Positions 1 to 8,136 are shown, counted from the stretch's first letter. The stretch is DNA of 18,263 nt from an uncultured Oscillospiraceae bacterium (GCA_910588415.1 CAJUPK010000006.1:1-18263); one strand, 5' to 3'. The notes: generated by a model not told the origin, from the letters alone. Program-made: numbers and translations.

Positions 1-54
1 TCCCCCTTCGGTTCCCTCCTGCTGGTCGATCACCGCCTTTCCGGCCTGTGTCAT
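1..54 (-). CDS. possible 5' end of a gene running off the left edge
   Basis: An ATG at 54 on the minus strand opens a frame that stays open for 18 codons to the window edge (starts MTQAGKAVIDQQ). No convincing Shine-Dalgarno sequence precedes it, so both the start and the gene are uncertain. It lies downstream of, and on the same strand as, the TetR-family gene, and is preceded by a strong dyad at 81-114. That position would suit a target of the TetR protein, but the product cannot be recognised from so few residues. Confidence 0.3.
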   Translation of the reverse strand, partial: MTQAGKAVIDQQEGTEGG

Positions 55-80
55 TCTGCCACAAATGAACCGTCAGCCAA

Positions 81-114
81 TGTGTATTTGGGTGGTGAAA
101 CCACCCTTTACACA
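81..114. promoter_or_regulatory. interrupted inverted repeat, operator- or attenuator-like
   Basis: TGTGTA (81-86) pairs with TACACA (109-114), and inside it GGGTGG (90-95) pairs with CCACCC (101-106) around a TGAAA loop. The dyad sits between the TetR gene and the possible left-edge gene. It could be a TetR-type operator or an RNA hairpin in the leader of the left-edge gene. There is no T-run, so it is not a simple terminator. Confidence 0.45.
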
Positions 115-190
115 ATACATCTCAGGAAGAAATCAAAACCACTCTCCATGTGCGCGCGTGTAAATGAACATTTATTATCACTAGAGTGAA

Positions 191-219
191 AAACAAACCG
201 CCTTCCGGCGGCCCGCTTT
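191..219 (-). terminator. intrinsic terminator of the TetR-family gene
   Basis: CCGCC (198-202) and GGCGG (207-211) form a stem around TTCC. Reading the minus strand, the hairpin is followed by TTTGTTTTT, just past the stop codon of the TetR gene. The plus-strand side also has a T-run, so it could act in both directions. Confidence 0.7.
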
Positions 220-838
220 ATTTTTTTAGGCGCCATTTTTGGGGTTTCTCGGGCTTTAAATATCCGCTTAAACCCAGGGTCAAAAACCGGAAAATGGTCT
301 CCTCGGTTTCAGGGGTATCCGGCAGGCCGCCTTCCACCACATATTTGGCGTACATCACCGTAGAGGTCAATACATGGTGCCAAAGCAGGTCCTGGTTGAT
401 CTGGGTCAAAGAGGGGAACGCCTTTAAAAAGGCCCGGACAATATCCGCAAAGGTAGTAAAATACGTGGTTTCACGATTGGTTTTATTATAATGCAGAAAA
501 AAGGTGCTGTCCCGGAAGCGGTGGTAAAAAACAGTTTCATCGGGCCGGGCCAGCCAGAACCGGAAATAAGGCTGCCAAAGGCTTCTCACCGCACCCATAG
601 GGTCCACCAGCATGGTCAGGGGGTTAAATTTCAGGTGTTCAAAGACCGCGGCGGCCTGCTTGTCCACGTAAGTGAAACACTCCACCATCAGCTGCTCTTT
701 GCTGTCAAAATAGCGGTACAGGGCGCCGGGAGAAAGCTCAGCCAACTCGCTGATATTCTGAATCCGTGCGCCTTCCAGGCCATATTGCCTTACGGCTTTC
801 ATGGCTGCGTGTATAATTCGGGTTTTGGTATCCTCCAT
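218..838 (-). CDS. TetR/AcrR family transcriptional regulator
   Basis: A 206-residue protein of normal TetR-family length. The N-terminal part (about residues 5-50) has the classic TetR helix-turn-helix pattern: IIHAAMKAVRQYG, then ISELAELSPGALYRYF, then DSKEQL. The rest would be the helical ligand-binding and dimerisation domain, whose ligand cannot be read from sequence. I chose the ATG at 838 rather than the longer frame to 937 because the family motif begins right after it; the Shine-Dalgarno (AAAGAAG region) is weak. A TACA-N5-TGTA dyad lies upstream at 869-881, and the 125-bp repeat island starts about 80 bases upstream. TetR proteins usually repress themselves and a neighbouring efflux or metabolic gene; here the candidate neighbour runs off the left edge. 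Confidence 0.9.
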   Translation of the reverse strand: MEDTKTRIIHAAMKAVRQYGLEGARIQNISELAELSPGALYRYFDSKEQLMVECFTYVDKQAAAVFEHLKFNPLTMLVDPMGAVRSLWQPYFRFWLARPDETVFYHRFRDSTFFLHYNKTNRETTYFTTFADIVRAFLKAFPSLTQINQDLLWHHVLTSTVMYAKYVVEGGLPDTPETEETIFRFLTLGLSGYLKPEKPQKWRLKK

Positions 839-868
839 AAGCAACCACTTCTTTGAAAGTAATAAGCG

Positions 869-881
869 TACATTCTCTGTA
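869..881. promoter_or_regulatory. small dyad upstream of TetR gene, candidate self-operator
   Basis: TACA-TTCTC-TGTA lies about 30 bases before the TetR start codon, where autorepressors often bind. It is short and could be chance. No clear sigma-A promoter was recognised here. Confidence 0.25.
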
Positions 882-919
882 TGAACCCAGGGACAGCAGG
901 GAAAAGGCAGCGCTGAAAG

Positions 920-1350
920 CGGGAAACTCCCGCACACGGCCCTACAGGCCGAATTGACCGCCTGGGTTTGCGCCTACGATAGCCCCCAAAGCCCGGGGAG
1001 TTTTCCCTGGATTTTTGCAAAGCAAAAACGAGCGCCGCGAAGAGGGGAAAGTCCGGTACACGGCCATACAGGCCCTAATGAACCTCCTGGGTTCGCGCCT
1101 ACGATACCCCCCAAAGCCCGGGGAGTTTTCCCTGGATTTTTGCAAAGCAAAAACGAGCACCGCGAAGAGGGGAAACCCCCGTACACGGCCATACAGGCCT
1201 AATTGACCTCCTGGGTTTGCGCCCACAATAACCCCAAAAGCCCGGGGAGTTTTCCCTGGATTTTTGCAAAGCAAAAACGAGCGCCGCGAAGAGGGGAAAC
1301 TCCTGTACACGGCCTTATAAGCCCTAATCAACCTCCTGGGGTTGCGCCGT
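920..1350. repeat. tandem array of about 125-bp palindromic repeat (three units plus partial)
   Basis: The motif GCCCGGGGAG recurs at 991, 1116 and 1240, and GGGAAA at 921, 1045, 1170 and 1294, giving periods of 124-125. Each unit contains TTTTTGC-AAA-GCAAAAA (a 7-bp hairpin) enclosed by arms GGAGTTTTCCC and GGGGAAACTCC; in the third unit the arms pair fully, with one G-T pair. The units are separated by diverged copies of ACACGGCCATACAGGCC and CCTCCTGGGTT. Open frames on both strands are by-products of the periodicity. The array fills the gap between the operon end and the TetR promoter region. It belongs to the same structural superfamily as the repeats at 10481-11136. Confidence 0.9.
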
Positions 1351-1428
1351 GTACATTATACCGTACCCGGCCCTGTTTGGCAATACTGTTTTTCCGTTAT
1401 TTGCAAAAAAATGCCGGATAAAGAGGGG

Positions 1429-1466
1429 CCCGGGACAGGCGGCCCTTGTGGGGCGGCGGTCCCGGG
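1429..1466 (-). terminator. GC-rich hairpin after the response-regulator gene, possible terminator
   Basis: CCCGGGAC (1429-1436) is a perfect inverse of GTCCCGGG (1459-1466), just beyond the operon's last stop codon. The minus-strand continuation is CCTCTTTATCC rather than a clean U-run, and a seven-T tract comes only further on, so terminator activity is likely but not clear-cut. Confidence 0.45.
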
Positions 1467-1472
1467 GCGTCT

Positions 1473-2180
1473 TTACTTTCTGTACTGAGAGGGGGTTTTG
1501 CCCGTGCGCTTTTTGAAGATGCGGTGAAAATACCGCTGGTCCCAGTAGCCCACAGAGGCGGCAATCTCCTTAATGCCCAGGTCTGTGTGCAGCAGCAGGT
1601 CTTCCGCCCGGTTCAGGCGCAGGTCGGTGAGATAGGCGGTAAAATTCAGCCCCGTCTCCTCTCTGACCAGGGCGGACAGGTACTTGGCGCTGAAACCAAA
1701 CTCCTCCGCCAGCTTGTCCAGAAACAAATCCTCCTGATAGTGGGCGTCTATATAGGCAACCACCCGCTTGGAGAGCTTTTCCTCCCGGTTCAGGTTCCGC
1801 TTTTTGGTGATGCGGCGGATGCAGGTTTCTAAGGTCTCCCGCAGGCGGTTTTCCTCCACGGGCTTCAGCAGATAGTCTGTAACGCCGTAATGAATGGCCT
1901 GCTGGGCATATTCAAACTCCGCGTAGCCGCTTAAAACCACCACCTCCACGTCCAGGCCCTCTTGGCGGAGAGCGCCAATCATGGTAAGCCCGTCCATTTT
2001 CGGCATACGGATATCCGTGATGACAATATCCGGGCGCAGGCTGCGAATCAGCTCCAGCCCGGCCGCTCCGTTCTCCGCCTCGCCCACCAGCTCTGCCTCC
2101 TGGGGCAGGGCGGCGGAGATGGAGTAGCCAATGCTCACCCGGACCAGCTCTTCGTCGTCAATCAGCAGGACGCGGAACAT
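1473..2180 (-). CDS. YesN-like response regulator (receiver plus AraC-type DNA-binding domain)
   Basis: A 235-residue protein. The receiver domain (about 1-120) has the acidic pair D8-D9, phosphoacceptor D56 in VITDIRMPKMDG, S84 in VVVLSGY and K106 in YLLKP. The C-terminal AraC/XylS domain (about 133-235) carries two helix-turn-helix units, ending with IKEIAASVGYWDQRYFHRIFKKRTGKTPSQYR. The start ATG at 2180 has GGAAAGGAGAGG upstream, inside the end of the kinase gene; the 23-base overlap implies translational coupling. Family members are phosphorylated by the adjacent YesM-type kinase and usually activate sugar uptake or catabolism genes. It is shorter than many YesN proteins, which often carry a long linker. 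Its likely target is its own operon promoter at 8137-8165, but no direct repeats were identified there. Confidence 0.93.
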   Translation of the reverse strand: MFRVLLIDDEELVRVSIGYSISAALPQEAELVGEAENGAAGLELIRSLRPDIVITDIRMPKMDGLTMIGALRQEGLDVEVVVLSGYAEFEYAQQAIHYGVTDYLLKPVEENRLRETLETCIRRITKKRNLNREEKLSKRVVAYIDAHYQEDLFLDKLAEEFGFSAKYLSALVREETGLNFTAYLTDLRLNRAEDLLLHTDLGIKEIAASVGYWDQRYFHRIFKKRTGKTPSQYRK

Positions 2181-3978
2181 CCAATCCTCTCCTTTCCGGC
2201 AGCAGAAGGGTGACCGTAACGCCAGTTCCCTCCACGCTGTCTATAGAGAGCCCGTAGGGCTCGGAAAAGTACAGGGACAGCCGCTGGGCAATGTTCTTCA
2301 TGCCAATTCCAAACTCCCCCTGGCTGCCCTGGTTGGCCAGAAACAGCTGGATCTGCCGGAGCTTTTTTGCCTCAATGCCAGGGCCGTTGTCCGCTATCTG
2401 TATCCGGATATCCCCCTGGCCAGTGGGCTGGATGGAGATGCGCAGCAGGTACGAGCCGTCCATCCCCTCCATGGCATAGTGCAGGGAGTTTTCCACAATG
2501 GGCTGCAGGATAAATTTCAGGGTGACGCAGTCCAGCAGGCGTTCCTCCACAGCAAGCTCATACTGCAGCCGCTTGCCAAACCGCATGTGCTGGATGTGCA
2601 GGTAGTTCTGCACATGCTGCAGCTCGCTGCGCAGCAGGGTGGTGGACCGGTTGTCCCGGTTGGTGCTGTAGCGGAACATGTCCCCCAGGCTTTGCAGGGC
2701 TGTGCAGACCCCCTGGGTGTCTTTGCGGATGGCCAGGGCTTTCACGGTCTCCAGGGTGTTGAACAGAAAGTGGGGGGAGATCTGCTTCTGCAGGGAGTTC
2801 AGCTGGGCCTGGCGGCGCAGAATCTGGTTTTCCTGCACAGAATCCAGCATGGCGTTAAAGGACCGGGCCAGGTCGCCGATCTCGTCGTCCGCGTTCAGGC
2901 GAAGCCGGCCGTTGAAGCTGTCCTGCTCCAGCTGATGGATAAAGGCCGTGATCTCCCGGATGGGCCGGGACATCTGCCGGGAGATAAAGAACCCGCCTGC
3001 CAGCATGAGCAGGAACAGGACCCACAGCACCAGAAAGATCACGGCCAGCAGCTGGAACACAGCGGCATTAAGAAAGCTCTTGTCCGCAAAGGCAATAAAG
3101 CGGAACTCCCCATAAGTGGACAGGTCCGAGACCATGTAGTACCGGGCCAGGCCGTTTTCCCGCACCAGGGGAGGCCGCTCCTGAAAATACTCCATGGCGG
3201 GAATCAGGTGGCTGTTGGCCTGGGCCAGCTCTGGGTTGGAGGTGTAGGCAAGGGCGCCCTCTGGGTCCAGGACCACCAAAAAGCCCCGGTCCTCTAAAAA
3301 TGTGCCCTCCAGCAGCTCGTCCAGAAAATCCTTCTCCAAGGTGGCTACGATAAAGCCCTTTACCGTCCAGTCGGAGGGGGTGTGCAGGGTCATGATATAG
3401 GCAAACCGGGACTCTCCGCCGGAAATGGGGGGCACAAAGTCCGCCCGGATATTCACCGTGGAGTAGGTGCTGCTGATTTCCGTATACCAGGGGGCTGTGT
3501 GGGGAGAGGCGGCAATGTCAAACCGGCTGGAAACATCGCCGGAGGAGGAGCCCATCACATAGTTTTGCCTGGGGATGAACAGGTACATGTCTGTGTGGCG
3601 GTTGATATTGCTGACAGCGCAGATGTGGTTGTAGGAATTCCGGGAGACAGTGTAAGTCTGGTAGCCGGAATAGGACCCGGAGAACAGGGCCTGGATGCTG
3701 CTCTGGTTGTAGGCGGTGATCACCGATGTGCTGAGGGATCCCATCTTTTGGTCGTACAGATGGATGATCTGCCGGGTCTGGTTGTCCAGCTGTTCCCGCA
3801 GGTTCTGGGACAGGTACTGGCTGCTGATAACAGCAATGACCGCGGTGCTCAAAGCAATCAGCACGGTGCCAAAGCCAATGACAGACAGAAACATCCGCTT
3901 TGTGATGCCCGTGGGCAGAAAACGCCGGGAGGGGCCTGTCCCCTGCGGACGGCGGGTTTGTGTGCGGATAATGACCAT
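2158..3978 (-). CDS. YesM-like membrane sensor histidine kinase
   Basis: A 606-residue protein. Membrane segment 1 is at about residues 30-52, followed by a roughly 250-residue extracellular sensing region (Cache-like by position), membrane segment 2 at about 305-332, and a HAMP domain at about 333-385. The histidine kinase block QLNSLQKQISPHFLFNTLE contains the phosphoacceptor H403. The ATPase domain shows the N-box IVENSLHY (N497), DNGPGIE (530-536) and FGIGMKNI (556-563). This layout is typical of the LytS/YesM class, which senses extracellular carbohydrates directly or through a binding protein. The gene begins 24 bases after the aldolase stop codon and overlaps the response regulator, so it is part of the catabolic operon. 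AAGGGG lies directly before the ATG. Confidence 0.94.
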   Translation of the reverse strand: MVIIRTQTRRPQGTGPSRRFLPTGITKRMFLSVIGFGTVLIALSTAVIAVISSQYLSQNLREQLDNQTRQIIHLYDQKMGSLSTSVITAYNQSSIQALFSGSYSGYQTYTVSRNSYNHICAVSNINRHTDMYLFIPRQNYVMGSSSGDVSSRFDIAASPHTAPWYTEISSTYSTVNIRADFVPPISGGESRFAYIMTLHTPSDWTVKGFIVATLEKDFLDELLEGTFLEDRGFLVVLDPEGALAYTSNPELAQANSHLIPAMEYFQERPPLVRENGLARYYMVSDLSTYGEFRFIAFADKSFLNAAVFQLLAVIFLVLWVLFLLMLAGGFFISRQMSRPIREITAFIHQLEQDSFNGRLRLNADDEIGDLARSFNAMLDSVQENQILRRQAQLNSLQKQISPHFLFNTLETVKALAIRKDTQGVCTALQSLGDMFRYSTNRDNRSTTLLRSELQHVQNYLHIQHMRFGKRLQYELAVEERLLDCVTLKFILQPIVENSLHYAMEGMDGSYLLRISIQPTGQGDIRIQIADNGPGIEAKKLRQIQLFLANQGSQGEFGIGMKNIAQRLSLYFSEPYGLSIDSVEGTGVTVTLLLPERRGLDVPRPAD

Positions 3979-4002
3979 CCCCTTTCTCAGGCTTTCGTCC
4001 CC

Positions 4003-4929
4003 TTACTCCAGCGGCCTCTTGGCCAGCTGCTGCCGCAGCTGTTCCAGCAGGCCTGCCATGCGGCTTTGGACCTCTTCTCCCATGGCCTGCCGGAAAGAGG
4101 TCTCCAGCGTTCCGGCGGCCACTGCCAGCAGCTTATACCCCACCGGGAAGGGGGCCTGGTCCGCCAGCCGGGCCAGGGGGAGCAGGGCGCTCTGCAGCTG
4201 CCGGGCTGTTTCCAGGCCCCCCTGCTCCCAGGCCTGGTAGAGGCTGCAGATGGTCTGGGGGAAAACAGCGGCCAGGGCCGTAAAGCTGCCGTCACAGCCC
4301 CCGGCCAGGCAGGGAAGCAGGGCGTCGTCCGTGCCCGTGAGAATGGAAAAATCGGGCCGCGCCTGGTCCCGTATCCACAGCTGACGCATGATCTCCTTGA
4401 TGTTCCCGCTGCTGTTTTTCAGGGCCGCTACAGAGGGCAGGCTGCACAGCTCCTCCATATACGCCAGGGGGATGGGGGAGGTAAAGGCAGGAATCTGGTA
4501 GGCCACAATAGGCACGCCGCTGTTCTGTTCCCCCAAAAGCCGGTAAAAGTCCAGCACAGCCCGGCCGTCATAGGGGAAGTAGTAGGGCGGCGCCACCAGC
4601 GCGCCCTGGGCGCCTAGGGCCGCCATATGGGCCAGGTATCCGGCGCTGGTGAGCAGGTCTGGGCCAGTGGCCCCGCAGACAAGGGGCTTTCTGCCCCTGA
4701 TGGCCTCTGCGGCGGCGGTCATCACCCTCTTGTTTTCCTGGGGGGAGAGCAGCGCACATTCGCTGGTAGAGCCGCAGACAACAATGCCAGCCAGGTCCGT
4801 GGCGCAGAGGCGGTCCGCCTGGCGGGCGATCTGCTCATAGTCCACCTGCTTGTCCGGCAGAAAGGGAGTGGCCAGAATGGCGTATGGGCCGGAAAACAGC
4901 CGGGCTGTATGTGTGGCAGTATGGTTCAC
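4003..4929 (-). CDS. DHDPS/N-acetylneuraminate lyase family aldolase
   Basis: A 308-residue class I aldolase of usual family length (about 290-310). The substrate carboxylate loop is GSTSE (residues 53-57), the conserved tyrosine is Y144 in VAYQIPAF, and the Schiff-base lysine is K171 in VAALKNSSG. The GTG start at 4929 is preferred because GGAGG lies 8 bases upstream, and the alternative in-frame extension reads into the upstream gene. It follows the dehydratase gene by 13 bases. In family terms it could be a 2-keto-3-deoxy acid aldolase, a dihydrodipicolinate synthase or a sialic acid lyase. Next to an acid-sugar dehydratase and a polyol dehydrogenase, cleavage of a 2-keto-3-deoxy sugar acid to pyruvate plus an aldehyde is the best inference. 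The exact substrate is unknown. Confidence 0.88.
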   Translation of the reverse strand: MNHTATHTARLFSGPYAILATPFLPDKQVDYEQIARQADRLCATDLAGIVVCGSTSECALLSPQENKRVMTAAAEAIRGRKPLVCGATGPDLLTSAGYLAHMAALGAQGALVAPPYYFPYDGRAVLDFYRLLGEQNSGVPIVAYQIPAFTSPIPLAYMEELCSLPSVAALKNSSGNIKEIMRQLWIRDQARPDFSILTGTDDALLPCLAGGCDGSFTALAAVFPQTICSLYQAWEQGGLETARQLQSALLPLARLADQAPFPVGYKLLAVAAGTLETSFRQAMGEEVQSRMAGLLEQLRQQLAKRPLE

Positions 4930-4942
4930 CGCATTTCCCTCC

Positions 4943-6067
4943 TTATTCCACCCGGTAGCGTTCCAGGGCCTCTGGGTCCAGCTCGATGCCAAAGCCCGGG
5001 GCCTGGGGAATGTCCACAAACCCCTCCTGGTCCACCTGGAACATGGTGGTGGTCAGTTCCCGGCGCAAAACCGTATCCTGCTCGCAGAACTCCACGTACC
5101 AGGCATGGGGCAGCGCGGCAATGTACTGCAGGGTGGCTGCCATCAGCAGGTGGGTCTTAAAGGCATGGGGAACCACTGCGACCCGGCGCAGCTCGCACAG
5201 GTCCGCCAGCTTTTTGGCCACAGTCAGCCCGCCGCATCGGCTCAGGTCCGGCTGGAGGATGTCCAGGCAGTTCTTCTCCAAAAGCTGGACATATTCATGG
5301 ATGGTGCCCACCTCCTCGCCTCCGGCAATGTGGATGTGGGTGCTGGCCGCCAGCCGGGCGTGGGCCTCCAGGTCGTCTGGGGCAAAGGGCTCTTCAATCC
5401 AGTGTACCCCGTACTCCTCCATGGCCCGGGCGGTTTTGACAGCCCCCTTCACGTCCGTCCACTTCATGCCAATGTCCAGCATAAGGAACTTGTCGTCGCC
5501 CAAAGCCTTTCTGGCCCATTTTACCAGCTGCAGGTCCTTTTCAAAGCTCTGGCCCAAAGCGCCCCAGCCCAGCTTCATGCCCTGATATCCCTTGTGCATG
5601 TGGCGCTCTACCAGCTGGCAGATCTCCTTTTCCGTGTCAGGCATCAGCACGCTGCAATAGGCCTGCACCCGCTGCCGGTAGGCGCCGCCCAGCAGCTTGG
5701 AGACAGGCAGGCCCAGCTTCTTGCCCACCGCGTCCCATAGGGCCATGTCAATGCCGCTCATGGCGTGAATGACCAGCCCCCGCCTGCCGTGGTACAGGCT
5801 CCGCTCGTACATTTTCCGCCAGATTTTCTCCATCTCAAAGGCGTCCTCGCCCACCACAATCTCCCGCAGGCCCCGGCAGGCCATGTGGGAATCCGGCATC
5901 TCGATCACCGTCTTTACGCCGTATGGGGCGGAGTCCACCTCCGCCACGCCGGTAATGCCGTCCTCTGTGTGGACCAGAATCACCACCGTGTCCTGGCTGC
6001 CGTCGCCCACCATGGCGATCTCTGTGTGCTGCCGGACAATGATGGCCTCTACATCGGTAATTCTCAT
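4943..6067 (-). CDS. enolase-superfamily (mandelate racemase subgroup) acid-sugar dehydratase
   Basis: A 374-residue protein with an N-terminal capping domain (about 1-125) and a TIM barrel. Magnesium ligands are visible in order: D198 in MLDIG, E225/E226 in WIEEP, and E251 in AGGEE. H301 in VVPHAFKTH is the likely acid/base. The usual Lys-X-Lys motif at the end of barrel strand 2 reads K165-L-G167, so the second lysine is missing; this fits a dehydratase better than a racemase but leaves the substrate open. The ATG at 6067 overlaps the upstream stop as ATGA, and AAGGGAGAG precedes it. Probable reaction: dehydration of an aldonate or aldarate to a 2-keto-3-deoxy acid, feeding the next gene's aldolase. 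Confidence 0.88.
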   Translation of the reverse strand: MRITDVEAIIVRQHTEIAMVGDGSQDTVVILVHTEDGITGVAEVDSAPYGVKTVIEMPDSHMACRGLREIVVGEDAFEMEKIWRKMYERSLYHGRRGLVIHAMSGIDMALWDAVGKKLGLPVSKLLGGAYRQRVQAYCSVLMPDTEKEICQLVERHMHKGYQGMKLGWGALGQSFEKDLQLVKWARKALGDDKFLMLDIGMKWTDVKGAVKTARAMEEYGVHWIEEPFAPDDLEAHARLAASTHIHIAGGEEVGTIHEYVQLLEKNCLDILQPDLSRCGGLTVAKKLADLCELRRVAVVPHAFKTHLLMAATLQYIAALPHAWYVEFCEQDTVLRRELTTTMFQVDQEGFVDIPQAPGFGIELDPEALERYRVE

Positions 6068-7119
6068 GACAGTACTCTCCCTTCTTGGTCCTCCCAGGGG
6101 TGGAGGACGATCTTCATGGGTTTCTTTGCCGGGTCCTCCATTAGCCGGAAGGCCTGCTCTAAGCCCTCCAAAGGCAGGGCGGCGTCCACCATGTCTTTCA
6201 GGTTGATCCGCCCAGCGGAGACCAAAGCCAGCAGGGGTTCCCACACATGGGGATTGCCCAGCACGCCATGGACCTCCAGCTGGTTTAGGATAATATCCAG
6301 GCTGGAGAACTCCCGGGCCTGGTCCTCAGCGGGCAGGCCGTAGAGCATCACCCGGCCCGCCCGCTTTACGCAGGCAAAGGCGGAACGGGTGGTGGCCCCG
6401 CTGCCAGCGGCCTCGCAGACCAGGTCCGCGCCCCGGCCCTCTGTGTACGCCAGCACCTTTTCCCGCACGTCCTCGGTCTGGGAGTGGATGAGCAGGTCCG
6501 CTCCAAAAAAGGCGGCCCGCTCCAGCCGCTGGCGGTTTCTGGCAACGGCAATCACCTTGCCTGCCCCCATGGCCTTGGCCCCCTGGATGAACGCAATGCC
6601 CGCGGGCCCCACGCCATAGACCAGAACCGTCTCTCCAAAGTGTACGCCCAGGCGCATCAGGCCCCCTACCGGGCAGACCACGCTCTCCAGTATGCCGGCT
6701 TCGTCATAGCTCACATTGTCCGGCAGGGGCACCAGGTTTTCCTCCGGCACAGTGAGATATTGGGCATAGCCCCCTGGGTGGGGCGCTGTGCCAATCTCCT
6801 CCATCCGGCTGCACAGGTGGCGGTTGCCCTTGCGACATTCTGGGCACAGGCCGCAGCCAAGAGAGGTCTCTACCACCACCCGGTCGCCGGGCTTCCGCAG
6901 GCGGACCCCGCTGCCCACAGCAGCCACCTGGCCCGCTATCTCATGGCCCAGAATATGGGGGGGCCTGCCGTAGCGGAAGCGGCCGGTGACCACCTCCAGG
7001 TCTGTGGCGCACACGCCCACAGCCTGCACCTTTACCAGCGCCTGGCCGGGGCCGGGCGCCGGGGTGGGAAGCTCCTGGATTTCTATTTTGTTATAATCGG
7101 TCCATACAGCTGCTTTCAT
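6064..7119 (-). CDS. zinc-dependent medium-chain alcohol/polyol dehydrogenase
   Basis: A 351-residue medium-chain dehydrogenase of standard length. The catalytic zinc site is C37 in VGVCATD plus H59-E60 in LGHEIAG. A structural zinc site is complete: C89, C92, C95 and C103 in CGLCPECRKGNRHLC. The NAD(P)-binding Rossmann motif is YGVGPAG in the middle of the protein. The overall pattern resembles sorbitol, galactitol, L-threonine and similar dehydrogenases. AGGAGGAG lies shortly before the ATG. The stop overlaps the dehydratase start (ATGA) and the gene begins 45 bases after the mutarotase-like gene. Its likely role is NAD-linked oxidation of the pathway's sugar, polyol or acid sugar; the substrate cannot be told from sequence. 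Confidence 0.92.
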   Translation of the reverse strand: MKAAVWTDYNKIEIQELPTPAPGPGQALVKVQAVGVCATDLEVVTGRFRYGRPPHILGHEIAGQVAAVGSGVRLRKPGDRVVVETSLGCGLCPECRKGNRHLCSRMEEIGTAPHPGGYAQYLTVPEENLVPLPDNVSYDEAGILESVVCPVGGLMRLGVHFGETVLVYGVGPAGIAFIQGAKAMGAGKVIAVARNRQRLERAAFFGADLLIHSQTEDVREKVLAYTEGRGADLVCEAAGSGATTRSAFACVKRAGRVMLYGLPAEDQAREFSSLDIILNQLEVHGVLGNPHVWEPLLALVSAGRINLKDMVDAALPLEGLEQAFRLMEDPAKKPMKIVLHPWEDQEGRVLS

Positions 7120-7164
7120 TCCTATCTCCTCCTAAAAATTAAGGGAAGGGGGGATTCCCCTGGT

Positions 7165-8100
7165 TTATGGCTGGGCTAAAAAGTCTTGGGCGCCCCTCTC
7201 CGTGCCAGCGTACAGGCGCACAGTGGTCTCCAGCGCCTGCCCGGGCTCCAGGACCGAGCACTGGCCCAAAGAGGCGGCCTCCTGGACAGAACAGGGCATG
7301 GCGGTGCAGGGCTCCAGAACCGCGGTGTAATGGCCAAAGAACCCTCCGTAAGAGGCAAAGTACCAGCAGTAGGGGAACACCGCCCGGTCAAAGCGGCAGA
7401 GAAAGGCCAGGTCCCTGCCAGGGCGGCGCCAACCCATATACCCGTCCTCCAGGTCGTAGAGGTATAAAAAGTCCATGCCGCTTCCCAGGGGCGGGACCAG
7501 GTCAGCCCCCTGGCTTTTTGCCTCTGCCCAGGAAAAGGGCCGGGGGTCCTGCCGCCGGGAGTAGGCGGGGTCCGCCACCGCGGCGGTTTGGGCTGGGCAC
7601 AGCAGCTGGTCTCCCGGCTGGATGGATAGGGCGGCATGAAATTTCCACAGGAAAATCTTTTGGCTGGCCGTGGGGTTCTCCACCCGGTACTCCAGCAGCA
7701 GCTCCGGCCCCTGGGGGCTGAGAGTCATCCTCCGGGTATACCTAAGGCCGGAGAGAGACAGCCTGCCCCTCAGGACCAGACTGTCCCCCTCCAGGCAATG
7801 GTCCAAGGGCAGGGTCCACAGCTCGCCGTGGTCAGGGGAAGATACCCCGTTGATCGCTTCGGGGATGTCGTTGGGCAGCAGCTCGTCTATGCCGCCGTAA
7901 AAATGGGGGTCATACTCGCTGCCAGCGGCAAGACGTTCCAGCGGCAGGGAGGGGTTGGTCCATAGGTAGGAATGTCCGGTCTGCCGGTTGTACAGGCGAA
8001 TGACCCGGCCGCCCACTTCTGGGGCCACGTCCACCTCCAGGTCCCTGCTCTGCAGCCGCAGAACGGGGACCCCATCCTTCTGGGTCCTTTCTATAGGCAT
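7165..8100 (-). CDS. galactose-mutarotase-like (aldose 1-epimerase fold) protein
   Basis: A 311-residue protein, first gene of the minus-strand operon. The N-terminus DLEVDVAPEVGGRVIRLYNRQTGHSYLW and the later GGIDELLPND and IFLWKFHAALSI segments match the beta-sandwich pattern of mutarotase-like proteins, in the divergent group often annotated DUF5107/DUF4432. I do not see a full classical GalM catalytic set with confidence, so it may be a sugar epimerase or a sugar-binding relative. The ATG at 8100 has GAAAGGAG 6 bases upstream and a near-consensus promoter beyond. Mutarotase-like genes often head sugar-acid operons, where they speed anomer interconversion before a dehydrogenase. This function is inferred from context. 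Confidence 0.75.
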   Translation of the reverse strand: MPIERTQKDGVPVLRLQSRDLEVDVAPEVGGRVIRLYNRQTGHSYLWTNPSLPLERLAAGSEYDPHFYGGIDELLPNDIPEAINGVSSPDHGELWTLPLDHCLEGDSLVLRGRLSLSGLRYTRRMTLSPQGPELLLEYRVENPTASQKIFLWKFHAALSIQPGDQLLCPAQTAAVADPAYSRRQDPRPFSWAEAKSQGADLVPPLGSGMDFLYLYDLEDGYMGWRRPGRDLAFLCRFDRAVFPYCWYFASYGGFFGHYTAVLEPCTAMPCSVQEAASLGQCSVLEPGQALETTVRLYAGTERGAQDFLAQP

Positions 8101-8136
8101 GGCGGTCTCCTTTCATAAATAACCATCTTTATTAGG

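Noticed and set aside
942..1331. Open frames through the 125-bp repeats on both strands
   Set aside because: The peptides are simply periodic translations of the repeat; there is no ribosome site and several frames are open at once.
920..1350. CRISPR array
   Set aside because: Units are about 125 bp and similar along their length; there are no short identical repeats with unique spacers and no cas genes.
2131..3297. Long plus-strand frame opposite the histidine kinase (and a similar one at 3382-4617)
   Set aside because: It is a mirror of well-supported genes on the minus strand, has no ribosome site and no recognisable domain; GC-rich codon bias leaves such frames open.
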